The notes below the pieces were generated by a model. It made no database searches, was not told the DNA's origin, and was given only the letters and a program-made list of their open reading frames with translations. A program made the position numbers and the translations under genes. Positions 41,793 through 50,677 of a DNA stretch of 64,000 nucleotides are shown piece after piece. Every line of letters starts with the position of its first letter. Within the stretch, counting starts at the first letter, position 1. Source of the DNA: Hymenobacter setariae (GTDB lineage: Bacteria > Bacteroidota > Bacteroidia > Cytophagales > Hymenobacteraceae); contig NZ_VMRJ01000001.1 of NCBI RefSeq assembly GCF_007713685.1, positions 1,036,129-1,100,128 on the forward strand, written 5' to 3'.

Positions 41793-41819
41793 GTCATGCT
41801 TCGCTGCGCTCCGCATAAT
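41793..41819. repeat. Degenerate REP-like half element
   Basis: GTCATGCTTCGCTGCGCTCC then GCATAAT, directly after the lactonase stop. It is a single shortened palindrome with GTCATGC-like ends, similar to the one at 38960. Confidence 0.45.
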
Positions 41820-41857
41820 GGCTTTCTTTGCTCATCGATAATTGCTACTTAACAAGG

Positions 41858-42646
41858 ATGGATTTACAGCTTCAGGATAAGGTTATCATCGTGACCGGTG
41901 GGGCCAAGGGCATCGGGGAAGGCATTGCGCAGGTGCTGGCCCGCGAAGGCGCGGTGCCCGTCATTGTGGGCCGCAATGCCGCCGACAATGAGCAGGCCGT
42001 AGCTGCCATCACGGCCGCGGGTGGTCGTGCCGGGCAAGTGGTGGCCGAGCTAGCCGAGCCTGCCGCGTGCGCCAGCGCCGTAGCGGAGGTAGTAGCGCAG
42101 TTTGGCCGCATCGACGGGCTGGTAAATAATGCCGGTGTTAACGATGGGGTCGGGCTCGAAAGCGGCGACTATGAGCGCTTTATGCAGAGTCTGCACCGCA
42201 ACGTGGTGCATTACTACCTCATGGCTCACCATGCCCTGCCTGAGCTCATCAAGAGCAAAGGTGCCATCGTCAACATCTCATCCAAGACGGCCGAAACCGG
42301 CCAGGGCAACACCTCGGCCTACGCCGCGGCCAACGGCGGGCGCAACGCGCTCACCCGTGAGTGGGCGGTAGAGCTCCTCAAACACGGCATCCGGGTAAAT
42401 GCCGTGGTGGTAGCCGAGTGCTGGACGCCCGCCTACGAAACCTGGATTGCGACGCTGTCCAATCCCGAGGAGAAGCTGCGCGAAATCACCAGCAAGATTC
42501 CGCTGGAAAACCGCATGACCACGGCCGAGGAAATCGCTAACACCACGGCCTTCCTGCTCTCGGCGCGCAGCAGCCACACTACGGGGCAGATTCTGCACGT
42601 CGATGGCGGCTATGTGCACCTCGACCGCGCCCTGGCCAATGCCTAG
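41858..42646 (+). CDS. SDR, L-fucose dehydrogenase-like, catalytic Lys replaced by Asn
   Basis: About 262 residues from the ATG at 41858. It has VIIVTGGAKGIGEGIAQVLA (about 8-27), NNAGVNDGVGL (about 86-96) and TGQGNTSAYAAANGGRNALT (about 148-167). The opening, the NNAGVNDG segment, TREWAVELLKHGIRVNAV and the end GGYVHLDRAL closely follow the L-fucose dehydrogenases of Burkholderia-type pathways as I know them. The catalytic Tyr is present, but the position of the usual Lys (YxxxK) is Asn: Y-A-A-A-N. Either this subfamily uses a different proton relay or it has another role. It is the last gene of the fucose operon, 71 nt after the lactonase. Confidence 0.82.
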   Translation: MDLQLQDKVIIVTGGAKGIGEGIAQVLAREGAVPVIVGRNAADNEQAVAAITAAGGRAGQVVAELAEPAACASAVAEVVAQFGRIDGLVNNAGVNDGVGLESGDYERFMQSLHRNVVHYYLMAHHALPELIKSKGAIVNISSKTAETGQGNTSAYAAANGGRNALTREWAVELLKHGIRVNAVVVAECWTPAYETWIATLSNPEEKLREITSKIPLENRMTTAEEIANTTAFLLSARSSHTTGQILHVDGGYVHLDRALANA

Positions 42647-43127
42647 TTGCGTGTTGAGTTGAAACACTCATAGCATCTAGCTAAGTCAGCGCCTCAATGG
42701 CGTGGGCACAGTTCCGCCCCATCGGCAGTAAGCTCCCTCACAACGCCGGCAGGATGTGCTTCTTAGCAAGTATTGTCGTTCGCCTTGTTTTTTCAGGACT
42801 TAGGGAACTAACCAGAAGTTTTCAACGCATTAGGCCATCAGTCGGCACGCCGGCTGGTGGCTTCTTCGTGAAAGCGCCGCAGCTAAGTCCGTGGCACAGA
42901 AATTGTCAAAACACGCGGGTCGGGCGCTGGCTATTCAGCGAAGGCGCGCGTATTTTGGCGGCGATTTACCTCGAGGTTATTGGCGTTGACGCCTTACCTG
43001 CCTCGGCCAGCGGCTCCCCTACCGCAAAAAGTAACTTTGCTCCTTATCGGCTTGTTTTCCTAGCTCAGCCCCGAGCTGCTATTCTTACCATACTCAAGTG
43101 GGTACGCTCAGTACCTAAGTACTTAAC
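42647..43127. other. 481-nt intergenic region before the DsbD genes
   Basis: An open frame spans much of it (from 42697), but its translation has no recognisable pattern and I regard it as non-coding. The only site I support is the -7 box at 43032-43039. Confidence 0.5.
43032..43039 (+). promoter_or_regulatory. -7 box for the DsbD operon
   Basis: TAACTTTG matches TAnnTTTG and lies 88 nt before the start of the DsbD N-domain gene. No obvious -33 TTTG at the usual spacing. Confidence 0.45.
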
Positions 43128-43577
43128 ATGAAAAAAATTGCATTGGCAGCTTTTGCCCTGCTGGGTGCCTCGCAGGCCCACGCCCAGATTCTGGCCCCCG
43201 TTCACTGGAGCTACGCTGCCAAGAAAACCAGCCCCACCGAAGCCGTAGTGCTTATCAAAGCGACCATCGACGCGGGCTGGCACGTGTACTCGCAGCACGT
43301 AAAAGATGGCGGCCCCGTGAAGACCACTGTGAAGTTTGACCCCTCCAAGGCCTACACCCTGGTGGGTACCACCCAAGAGCCTAAGCCGGTTACGCGCATG
43401 GAAAAGACCTTTGGCATGGAAGTAAGCTACTTCGCCAATTCGGTTATTTTTCAGCAGAAAGTAAAGCTGACCGGCAAAGGCCCCGTCACGGTGAAGGGTA
43501 ACCTAGAGTTTATGGCCTGCAACGATGAGAAGTGCTTGCCCCCCGACGAAGTCGCCTTCAGCATCCCCGTTAAGTAA
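43128..43577 (+). CDS. Periplasmic DsbD N-terminal-domain protein
   Basis: A 149-residue exported protein. The signal peptide is short (MKKIALAAFALLGASQAHAQ). The mature part is an immunoglobulin-like DsbD-alpha type domain: GWHVYSQHVKDGGPVKT (about 49-65), and a C-terminal MACNDEKCLPPDE motif giving the redox cysteine pair (about 129 and 134). In E. coli DsbD this domain is the N-terminal part of one protein and passes electrons to periplasmic targets. Here it is a free protein encoded 8 nt before the membrane/thioredoxin part. Confidence 0.87.
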   Translation: MKKIALAAFALLGASQAHAQILAPVHWSYAAKKTSPTEAVVLIKATIDAGWHVYSQHVKDGGPVKTTVKFDPSKAYTLVGTTQEPKPVTRMEKTFGMEVSYFANSVIFQQKVKLTGKGPVTVKGNLEFMACNDEKCLPPDEVAFSIPVK

Positions 43578-43585
43578 GCGCCAAA

Positions 43586-45337
43586 ATGAAATTTCGTACT
43601 CCCTTCGGGGTCTTCGGCTTTTGGCGCAAGCACACGGCCTGGCTGCTGGGCTGGTGGCTGACCCTAGGGCTGCTAAGCGGGCTGCCGGCCCTGGCGCAAG
43701 ACACCGTCTCGACGGCTGATATCGACTTCACGCCCATCGAGGCACCGGCGCCAGCCGCCCAGACTCCCGCCGCAGCAACTCCGCAGACGACTGCCGCCGA
43801 CACGCCAGTGGCCAGTCCAACCGCCCCTACCAAGAGCAGCGCCGCTACCGCCCCCACGACGGTAGCCCCGGCTGCCCCACGCCCCGCCCCGGCCGATACG
43901 TCGCTATGGGTCACGTTTCTGGCGGGCCTAGCTGGTGGTTTCGCGGCCATTATCATGCCGTGCATCTTCCCGCTGCTGCCCATGACGGTGAGCTTCTTCA
44001 CCAAGCGCTCGGGCACCCGGGCGCGCGGCATCCGCAATGCGTTCATCTATGGTCTCAGCATCATCGTCATTTACGTGGCGCTGGGGCTGCTCATTACAGT
44101 CATTTTTGGGGCCGATGCCCTGAACGACCTATCTACCAACGGGATATTCAACTTCTTTTTCTTCCTGCTACTGATTGTGTTCGGAGCCTCATTTTTGGGG
44201 GCTTTCGAGATAATGCTGCCGACCTCGTGGGCCAACAAGATGGATGAAAAAGCCGATGAAGGCGGCTTGCTAGGCATCTTCTTCATGGCGGCCACGCTCT
44301 CGCTAGTGTCGTTTTCGTGCACCGGTCCCATCATTGGCACCTTGCTGGTGCAGGCTGCCAGCATGGGCCAGCTGCTCGGGCCGGCTGTGGGCATGTTCGG
44401 GTTTGCGCTGGCGCTGGCGTTGCCCTTTACCCTGTTTTCGCTTTTCCCGGGCTGGCTGTCCTCGCTGCCCAAGTCGGGCGGCTGGCTAAACTCGGTGAAA
44501 GTGACTCTAGGCTTCTTAGAGTTGGCGCTGGCGCTCAAGTTCCTATCCAACGTAGACCTGGCTTACCACTGGGAATGGTTTGACCGGGAGGTATTCCTGG
44601 TGCTGTGGGTGGTCATTTTTGGCATGATGGGCTTGTACCTACTCGGCAAGCTGCGCTTTTCGCACGATAGCGACATGCCCTTTATCACGCTGCCGCGGCT
44701 GTTTTTAGCTATCATCACGCTGGCGTTCACGCTCTACCTAGTACCTGGCTTATGGGGCGCTCCGCTAAAGGCCGTTTCGGCCTTCTTGCCCCCGCAGGAC
44801 ACGCAAGATTTCGACCTTTATACCCCTAGTCTGCTAGGGGGCGGCACGGCTGCCACAAGGCCCGAAGCCGACGCTACGCCGCATAAATATGCCGAGCTGT
44901 TTCACGCGCCTCTAGGTCTCAACGCGTTCTTCGACTACGACGAAGGCATGGCCTACGCGCAGAAGATGAACAAGCCAGTGCTCATCGACTTCACGGGCCA
45001 TGCCTGTGTGAACTGCCGCAAGATGGAAGCCAACGTGTGGCCCGATAAGCAGGTGCTGCCCCTGATTCGGGATAAGTACGTGCTCATTCAGCTTTACGTA
45101 GATGATAAGACCGAGCTACCCGCTGCCGAACAGTACGTGTCGAAGTACAGCGGCAAGAAAATCAAGACCATTGGCAATAAATGGAGCGACATGCAAGCCA
45201 GCCGCTTTAATGCTAACTCACAGCCCTACTACGTGCTGCTAGGGCACGAAGGCAAGCAACTAGCGCCGGCCGAAGGCGCCAACTACGAGCCCGATAATTT
45301 TGTGCGTTTCCTCAGCGGCGGCTTACAGGCTTATTAG
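43586..45337 (+). CDS. dsbD: Thiol:disulfide interchange protein DsbD (membrane and thioredoxin domains)
   Basis: A 583-residue protein. After a signal-like segment (about 18-38), a Pro/Ala/Thr-rich linker (about 50-105) takes the place of the alpha domain, which is encoded separately just upstream. The CcdA-like membrane domain has Cys126 in IIMPCIFPLLPM and Cys245 in SFSCTGPIIG, the redox pair that carries electrons across the membrane. The C-terminal thioredoxin-like domain has CVNC (Cys474, Cys477) in FTGHACVNCRKME. It supplies reducing power from cytosolic thioredoxin to the cell envelope, for example for cytochrome c maturation. A strong terminator follows. Confidence 0.93.
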   Translation: MKFRTPFGVFGFWRKHTAWLLGWWLTLGLLSGLPALAQDTVSTADIDFTPIEAPAPAAQTPAAATPQTTAADTPVASPTAPTKSSAATAPTTVAPAAPRPAPADTSLWVTFLAGLAGGFAAIIMPCIFPLLPMTVSFFTKRSGTRARGIRNAFIYGLSIIVIYVALGLLITVIFGADALNDLSTNGIFNFFFFLLLIVFGASFLGAFEIMLPTSWANKMDEKADEGGLLGIFFMAATLSLVSFSCTGPIIGTLLVQAASMGQLLGPAVGMFGFALALALPFTLFSLFPGWLSSLPKSGGWLNSVKVTLGFLELALALKFLSNVDLAYHWEWFDREVFLVLWVVIFGMMGLYLLGKLRFSHDSDMPFITLPRLFLAIITLAFTLYLVPGLWGAPLKAVSAFLPPQDTQDFDLYTPSLLGGGTAATRPEADATPHKYAELFHAPLGLNAFFDYDEGMAYAQKMNKPVLIDFTGHACVNCRKMEANVWPDKQVLPLIRDKYVLIQLYVDDKTELPAAEQYVSKYSGKKIKTIGNKWSDMQASRFNANSQPYYVLLGHEGKQLAPAEGANYEPDNFVRFLSGGLQAY

Positions 45338-45377
45338 AGCCTCGGTGCTACCCTAGGTACTCAATATCTAGTGTCTA

Positions 45378-45424
45378 AAGGCCCAACCTCCCGATGGTGT
45401 TCTGGGAGGTTGGGCCTTAATCTT
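45378..45424 (+). terminator. Rho-independent terminator after dsbD
   Basis: A perfect 15-bp stem (45378-45392 with 45404-45418, AAGGCCCAACCTCCC and complement), an 11-nt loop, then a T-rich tail. It is 40 nt after the dsbD stop. Confidence 0.9.
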
Positions 45425-45785
45425 TTTAGCCCGCCCGCATTTAGTTGAGAGGCGTTTCATCTAGCACACTACATACAGGCTGAGGCTATTTACGCACATG
45501 CTAGCAATGTCACTCTGCCTGAAATAATCTGTAGATTGCTCACACAATCGTTAATGCTATTAATGCAACAGGGCATGCTATAGTCTATTAATTGAACAAG
45601 TAGCAAGACTTTACCTTTTTTATGAAGTATGAACCTAATTTTTTCAGCTAATAATATTTTTCTTGCTGATTATTATTTATTAATATTGTCACGATGTTAC
45701 CTCGCGCGACTTACAGCGTGGCGCCTTTTTAAGAGCTAACCCTTTACATTTCAATACTACCGCAGTAGCGGTTTTTTATTAAGAG

Positions 45786-45807
45786 CATGCACAATCGATT
45801 GTGCATG
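45786..45807. promoter_or_regulatory. Perfect 22-bp palindrome, candidate operator of the arabinan cluster
   Basis: CATGCACAATC followed by its exact complement, centred on a CG step, as LacI-family operators often are. A -7-like TATCTTTC lies at 45817-45824, so the palindrome covers the expected -33 region, 93 nt before the arabinanase ATG. The binding protein is unknown; the LacI-type regulator at 59587 is one candidate. Confidence 0.55.
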
Positions 45808-45899
45808 TCTAAGGATTATCTTTCCCTAGCTGGTTGCTGCGCCGCCTCAGGTATGCAGCAGCCACAAGTGCACTTACCTCCTCCTTTTTCCCACCCTCT

Positions 45900-47591
45900 A
45901 TGGTAAAACCGCTACTACTGCTGCTGCGCGCCCGGTGCTGGGCCCTATTAGCATTCCTGTTGGTGGCCTGGCTGGCTTCGGCCCCGGCCTACGCGCTGCA
46001 AGGCGCCCTAGGTATGCACGACCCCTCTACTATCCTGAAGAGCGGCAACACCTACTGGGTATTTGGCACCGGCGACGGCATCGCCTGCAAGTACTCGACG
46101 GACCTAATCAACTGGACGGACGCCAAGTCGGTGTACACCAAAACACTGTACCCGAGCTGGATTAACAGCAAGGTACCGGGCTTTGCGGGCACGTTTTGGG
46201 CGCCTGAGTGCAAGTTCATGAACGGCAAGTACTACCTGTACTACTCGTGCTCGACGTTTGGCTCGCAGGTGTCGGCTATAGGCCTGACCACTAACCCTAC
46301 CCTCGACCCCACCAGCCCCGACTACAAGTGGACCGACCAAGGCGAGGTTATATCGAGCAACACAACCAGCGTGGCCAACGCCATCGACCCCGCGCTGTAT
46401 ACCGATGCCAGCAGCAATCTGTGGCTTATTTATGGCTCGTATTTTGGCGGCATCCGCATTACGCAACTCGATGCCACTACGGGCAAGCCGCTCAATGTAA
46501 ATACACAATACACCGTGGCAAACGGAGGCGTGGAAGCCGCTTATGTAGCCTATAATAATGGCTACTACTACCTATTTGTGAATCGCGGCACGTGCTGCAA
46601 TGGGGCCGCCAGCACCTATTTCATCCAGGTAGGGCGCTCGGCTAATCCCACTGGTCCTTTCCTCGACCAAAATGGCCAAGACCTGAATGCTAACGGCGGC
46701 ACCACGCTGCTGAGCCGCGCCGGGCGCTACATCGGGCCGGGCCACGCTGGGCTTTTCACCGAAAACGGCGTCACGTATTTCAGCCACCACTACTACGACG
46801 GCTTCGACAACGGCGCGCCCAAGCTCGGCCTGGCCCGCCTGACCTGGGGCGCCACCGGCTGGCCCACCGTGAGCCGCGACTGGCTGGCCGCGGGGCGCTA
46901 CACCATCACCAGCCAACAAAGCAAGCTGGTGTGGGACGCGTGGGGCTGCACCGGCGCCGCGGGCCAAATGATAGCCCAGGGCACCCCCAGCGGGCTTGCC
47001 TGCCAGCAGTGGGATATGGCCCCCCTAGGCGCGGGTGCTTATAAGATTACCAATGCCCTGGGGGGGCTGGCCGCGGACGTGACCGGCTGCCTACCTGACG
47101 CGGGCACCAAGCTGCAGCTGTGGCCTACCAATGGCCTGGTGTGCCAGCAGTACATAATAGAGCGGGCCAGCAATGGCGATTATATCTTCACCTCGGCCAC
47201 CGGCAACAACGTGGTGGAAGTGCCCAACTGCTCGACCACGCCGGGCCAACAGCTGGGCCTGTGGTACTACAATGGCTTTGACTGCCAGCGCTGGACGGCC
47301 GCGCTGGTAACGGCTCCGCTCGCCACGGCCGCCGCCCAGCGCTTAGCGGGCGTCAGCATTTATCCGGCCCCAGCCCCGGCTGGCAGCTTTAGGGTAGACC
47401 TAGAGAACCGGTCCGGCATAGGAGCAACAGAGGTGCAAGTGTATAACTTGCGGGGCCAATCAGTGTATCGGCAGCAGTTTGGGCCGCAGCAAGCCAAGTT
47501 GACCATTGAGGCCCAGCTTGGGGCAGGCATCTACCTGGTGCAGGTGAGCCGGGAGGCTGGCACGTTCACCCAAAAGCTGAGTGTACTGTAA
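45900..47591 (+). CDS. Endo-1,5-alpha-L-arabinanase (GH43) with beta-trefoil domain and T9SS tail
   Basis: About 563 residues from the ATG at 45900. After the signal peptide (about 1-33), a GH43 five-bladed propeller shows the three acidic residues: D41 in GMHDPS, D163 in NAIDPALY and E212 in GGVEAAYV. Other arabinanase segments are FWAPECKFMNGKYYLYYS and YIGPGHAGLF. A ricin-like beta-trefoil (about 340-475) with QW repeats (CQQWDM, CQQYII, CQRWTA) probably binds carbohydrate. The last 75 residues (VSIYPAPAPAGSFRV, VYNLRGQSVY, GIYLVQV) form a Por-type sorting domain, so export by the type IX system to the surface or medium is likely. It would cut the arabinan backbone. Confidence 0.9.
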   Translation: MVKPLLLLLRARCWALLAFLLVAWLASAPAYALQGALGMHDPSTILKSGNTYWVFGTGDGIACKYSTDLINWTDAKSVYTKTLYPSWINSKVPGFAGTFWAPECKFMNGKYYLYYSCSTFGSQVSAIGLTTNPTLDPTSPDYKWTDQGEVISSNTTSVANAIDPALYTDASSNLWLIYGSYFGGIRITQLDATTGKPLNVNTQYTVANGGVEAAYVAYNNGYYYLFVNRGTCCNGAASTYFIQVGRSANPTGPFLDQNGQDLNANGGTTLLSRAGRYIGPGHAGLFTENGVTYFSHHYYDGFDNGAPKLGLARLTWGATGWPTVSRDWLAAGRYTITSQQSKLVWDAWGCTGAAGQMIAQGTPSGLACQQWDMAPLGAGAYKITNALGGLAADVTGCLPDAGTKLQLWPTNGLVCQQYIIERASNGDYIFTSATGNNVVEVPNCSTTPGQQLGLWYYNGFDCQRWTAALVTAPLATAAAQRLAGVSIYPAPAPAGSFRVDLENRSGIGATEVQVYNLRGQSVYRQQFGPQQAKLTIEAQLGAGIYLVQVSREAGTFTQKLSVL

Positions 47592-47611
47592 CCCTTATTC
47601 TTTCATTTTTC

Positions 47612-48823
47612 ATGCCCACCTCCCCCCGCTACGCGCTTTTGGCTACCGGCCTGAGCACCGCCTTGCTGCTGGCCAGCTGCGATTCTAAACCCACCACCAG
47701 CCAAGACTCGGCGGCAACTACCACGACGGCCCCGGCCGACTCGGCCGCCACTGGCACCAACGCATCCGCCATGCCTACCTCTGCTTCGTTCGGCAAAACT
47801 GCCGACGGCCAAGAAATTCAGCTTTTCACCCTCACCAACGCCAAGGGGATGAAGGCCACCATCAGCACCTACGGCGGCACGCTCACCAGCCTGCTCGTGC
47901 CTGACAAGGACGGCAAAATCTCCGACGTGGTGCTGGGCTTCGACAAGGCAGAAGGCTACCTCAGCCCCGAGTTCCGCAAGTCGAACCCCTACTTCGGCGC
48001 GCTCATCGGCCGCTACGGCAACCGCATCGCCAAAGGCAAATTCACGGTTGATGGCAAAGAGTACCAAGTGGGCGTGAACAACAACGGCAACTCGCTACAC
48101 GGCGGCAAGCTAGGCTTCGACCAGAAAATATGGACTGCCAAGCCCGGCTCCGACAGCGATGGCCAGACGCTGACGCTTACTTACCTGAGCAAGGACGGCG
48201 AGGAAGGCTACCCCGGCAACCTCAACGTGACGGTGACTTACACCCTCACCAACGACAACGCCCTCAAAATTGACTACGCGGCCACGACCGACAAGGCCAC
48301 GCCCGTCAACCTCACCAACCACGCCTACTTCAACCTGGCCCTAGGGCAGAGCAAGGACGTGCTAGCCCACCAGGTCACCATTCCGGCCGACCGCTACACG
48401 GTGGTTGATGCCAACCTCATCCCGACCGGCGAGCTGAAACCGGTGAAGGGCACGCCCTTCGACTTCACCACGCCCCACGCCATTGGCGAGCGCATTGCGC
48501 AGGTGCCCGGTGGCTACGACCACAACTGGGTATTGAACCAGGCCACCGGCCAGCACAGCGCCGCCACCGTGTACGAGCCTACTACCGGCCGCACCATGGA
48601 AGTGACCACCGACGAGCCCGGCGTACAGTTTTACACCGGTAACTTTCTGGATGGCACGCTGAAAGGCAAGGACGGCGTGGTGTACGGCAAGCACGGCGGT
48701 TTCTGCCTCGAAACCCAGCACTTCCCCGACTCGCCCAACCAAAAGGAGTTTCCGAGCACCGTGCTGAAGCCGGGCGAAACCTACCACACCACCACCAGCT
48801 ACACGTTTGGGGTGCGGAAATAG
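47612..48823 (+). CDS. galM: Aldose 1-epimerase (mutarotase), lipoprotein
   Basis: A 403-residue protein with a lipoprotein signal (LLLASCDS, Cys near residue 24) and a Thr/Ala/Ser-rich linker up to about 60. It is followed by a complete GalM domain: TISTYGGTLTSLLVPD, PYFGALIGRYGNRIAKGKF (about 129-147), NSLHGGKLGFDQ (about 160-171), VNLTNHAYFNLA with the catalytic His (about 229-240), and PGVQFYTGNFL with a late FCLETQHFPDSPN carrying the catalytic Glu. It interconverts sugar anomers, here probably arabinose or galactose released outside the inner membrane. It lies 20 nt after the arabinanase gene. Confidence 0.93.
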   Translation: MPTSPRYALLATGLSTALLLASCDSKPTTSQDSAATTTTAPADSAATGTNASAMPTSASFGKTADGQEIQLFTLTNAKGMKATISTYGGTLTSLLVPDKDGKISDVVLGFDKAEGYLSPEFRKSNPYFGALIGRYGNRIAKGKFTVDGKEYQVGVNNNGNSLHGGKLGFDQKIWTAKPGSDSDGQTLTLTYLSKDGEEGYPGNLNVTVTYTLTNDNALKIDYAATTDKATPVNLTNHAYFNLALGQSKDVLAHQVTIPADRYTVVDANLIPTGELKPVKGTPFDFTTPHAIGERIAQVPGGYDHNWVLNQATGQHSAATVYEPTTGRTMEVTTDEPGVQFYTGNFLDGTLKGKDGVVYGKHGGFCLETQHFPDSPNQKEFPSTVLKPGETYHTTTSYTFGVRK

Positions 48824-48829
48824 CATTTC

Positions 48830-48915
48830 TGTCATGCTGACGAAGGAAGTATCCTATCACGCTAGGTAAACTACCTGTGTTAACCGGATGAGATGCTTCC
48901 TTCGTCAGCATGACA
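48830..48915. repeat. REP-like inverted repeat 5
   Basis: Two 24-nt arms (48830-48853, 48892-48915) with one G-T type pair and a 38-nt loop. The outer end TGTCATGCTGACGAAGGAAG follows the family pattern. It lies 6 nt after the epimerase stop and 37 nt before araB. Confidence 0.88.
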
Positions 48916-48952
48916 AACGCTCTTACTATAACTATTCATAATTAATCAACCC

Positions 48953-50677
48953 GTGCCAGAACAAACCGCCTCCCCGGCCTACGTTATCGGCCTCGACTAC
49001 GGCACCGACTCGGCCCGCGCCTTACTCGTGGATGCCCGCACTGGGGCCGAAATCGCGCAGGCCGTGCACTACTACCCGCGCTGGAAGCAGGGCCAGTACT
49101 GCAACCCCGCCAAAAACCGCTTTCGCCAGCACCCGCTCGACCACCTCGAAAGCCTGGAGGCTACGGTGAAAGAAGTGGCCGCCAAAGTGCCCGCCGAGCA
49201 AATCCTAGGTCTCGCCATCGACACCACCGGCAGCACGCCCGGCCCGGTGAACGAGCAGGGCCAGCTGCTGGGTATGCTGCCCGAGTTCGCCGAGAATCCC
49301 AACGCGTTGTTCGTGCTTTGGAAAGACCACACGGCGCTGACTGAGGCCGCCGAAATCAACCACAAGGCCCGCACCTGGGGCGGCGAGGACTATACCAAGT
49401 ACGAAGGCGGCATCTACTCGTCGGAGTGGTTTTGGGCTAAAATCATGCACATTGTGCGCGAGGATGAGGCTGTAGCCAACGCCGCTTACTCTTGGATGGA
49501 GCACTGCGACTGGCTCACGCTGACGCTCACCGGCCAGCCACTGGCCGAGTTCAAGCGCAGCCGCTGCGCCGCTGGGCACAAGGCCCTGTGGCACGCTAGC
49601 TGGGGTGGCCTGCCCCCCGAGGAGTTTCTCACGCACCTCGAACCTAAGTTGGCCGGTTTACGCAATCGATTATTCACGGAAACGTACACAGCTGACGAAG
49701 TAGCCGGGCACCTTTCGGAAGAGTGGGCCCAGCGCCTAGGCTTGACTACCAACACGGTAATTGCCGTAGGTTCGTTCGATGCGCACGCCGGCGCTGTGGC
49801 AGGTGAGATAGAATCCTATTCGATGGTAAAGGTGATGGGTACCAGCACCTGCGACATCGTAGTGGCCCCGACCGCCGAGGTGGGTGACCACCTAGTCGCC
49901 GGCATTTGCGGGCAGGTCGATGGCTCGGTTATTCCCGGCATGTTGGGTCTAGAGGCTGGGCAATCGGCTTTTGGCGACCTGCTGGCCTGGTTCCGCCAGA
50001 TGCTGGAGTGGCCCTTGCAGGCAGTGCAGTCGAAGGTATTGACGGCTGAGCAACAAGCTGCTTTCCGCCAGGAAGTGAGCGACAACCTCATCGTGCAGCT
50101 CACCAAAGCTGCCGCGGAGGTTGACCCTGCCGAAAGCCACGTGTTGGCCCTCGACTGGGTAAACGGCCGCCGCACGCCCGACGCCAACCAGGCCCTGAAA
50201 GGCGCCCTTACGGGCCTCACGATGGGTACTTCGGCCCCGCAGGTGTTCCGTGCGCTGGTTGAAGCCATTTGCTATGGCTCCAAGCAGATTGTGGAGCGCT
50301 TTGAGAGCGAAGGCATTCCGATTAAGCAGGTGATTGGCATCGGCGGCGTGGCTAAGAAGTCGGCTTTCGTGATGCAGACGCTAGCCGACGTGCTCGACCG
50401 CCCCATCAAGATTGCCGTGTCGGAGCAGGCGCCGGCCCTCGGGGCCGCCATGTACGCGGCCGTGGCCGCGGGCATCTACCCTGATGTGCTGGCTTCGCAG
50501 AAGGCCCTAGGTAGCGGTTTTGCTGAAACCTACACCCCAAACCCCGAGAGCGTGGCCCAGTACGCCACCCGCTACGCGCAGTACCAGGCGCTGGGCAAGT
50601 TCGTGGAAAGCGTGACGACCAGCCACTCGGAAGACGCGGTAATGGAACCCGAAACCCCCGCCATCACCACCGCCTAA
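48953..50677 (+). CDS. araB: Ribulokinase
   Basis: A 574-residue FGGY-family kinase starting at a GTG. N-terminal phosphate-binding motif: YVIGLDYGTDSARALLVDA (8-26). AraB-type segments are IDTTGSTPGPV (about 88-98), YKWWHDH-like substituted by LFVLWKDHTALTEA, and GVIAVGSFDAHAGAV (here TVIAVGSFDAHAGAV). The C-terminal IKQVIGIGGVAKKSAFVMQ (about 456-474) completes the ATP site. It phosphorylates L-ribulose to L-ribulose-5-phosphate. It heads araB-araD-araA with no gap to araD (stop followed directly by ATG). Confidence 0.95.
   Translation: MPEQTASPAYVIGLDYGTDSARALLVDARTGAEIAQAVHYYPRWKQGQYCNPAKNRFRQHPLDHLESLEATVKEVAAKVPAEQILGLAIDTTGSTPGPVNEQGQLLGMLPEFAENPNALFVLWKDHTALTEAAEINHKARTWGGEDYTKYEGGIYSSEWFWAKIMHIVREDEAVANAAYSWMEHCDWLTLTLTGQPLAEFKRSRCAAGHKALWHASWGGLPPEEFLTHLEPKLAGLRNRLFTETYTADEVAGHLSEEWAQRLGLTTNTVIAVGSFDAHAGAVAGEIESYSMVKVMGTSTCDIVVAPTAEVGDHLVAGICGQVDGSVIPGMLGLEAGQSAFGDLLAWFRQMLEWPLQAVQSKVLTAEQQAAFRQEVSDNLIVQLTKAAAEVDPAESHVLALDWVNGRRTPDANQALKGALTGLTMGTSAPQVFRALVEAICYGSKQIVERFESEGIPIKQVIGIGGVAKKSAFVMQTLADVLDRPIKIAVSEQAPALGAAMYAAVAAGIYPDVLASQKALGSGFAETYTPNPESVAQYATRYAQYQALGKFVESVTTSHSEDAVMEPETPAITTA

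Larger units (their letters stand above)
45338..45899. other. 562-nt intergenic region before the arabinan cluster
   Basis: It contains the terminator at 45378-45424, an AT-rich stretch (about 45440-45770) without supported genes, a small ACCGC/GCGGT hairpin with a T run near 45762, and the 22-bp palindrome at 45786. The AT-rich stretch probably includes promoter and regulatory DNA of the arabinanase gene. Confidence 0.5.

Noticed and set aside
42697..43131. Open frame of 144 codons between the fucose operon and the DsbD genes
   Set aside because: No family pattern, odd amino-acid flow, overlaps the likely promoter at 43032 and ends just inside the next start. It looks like chance openness in GC-rich DNA.
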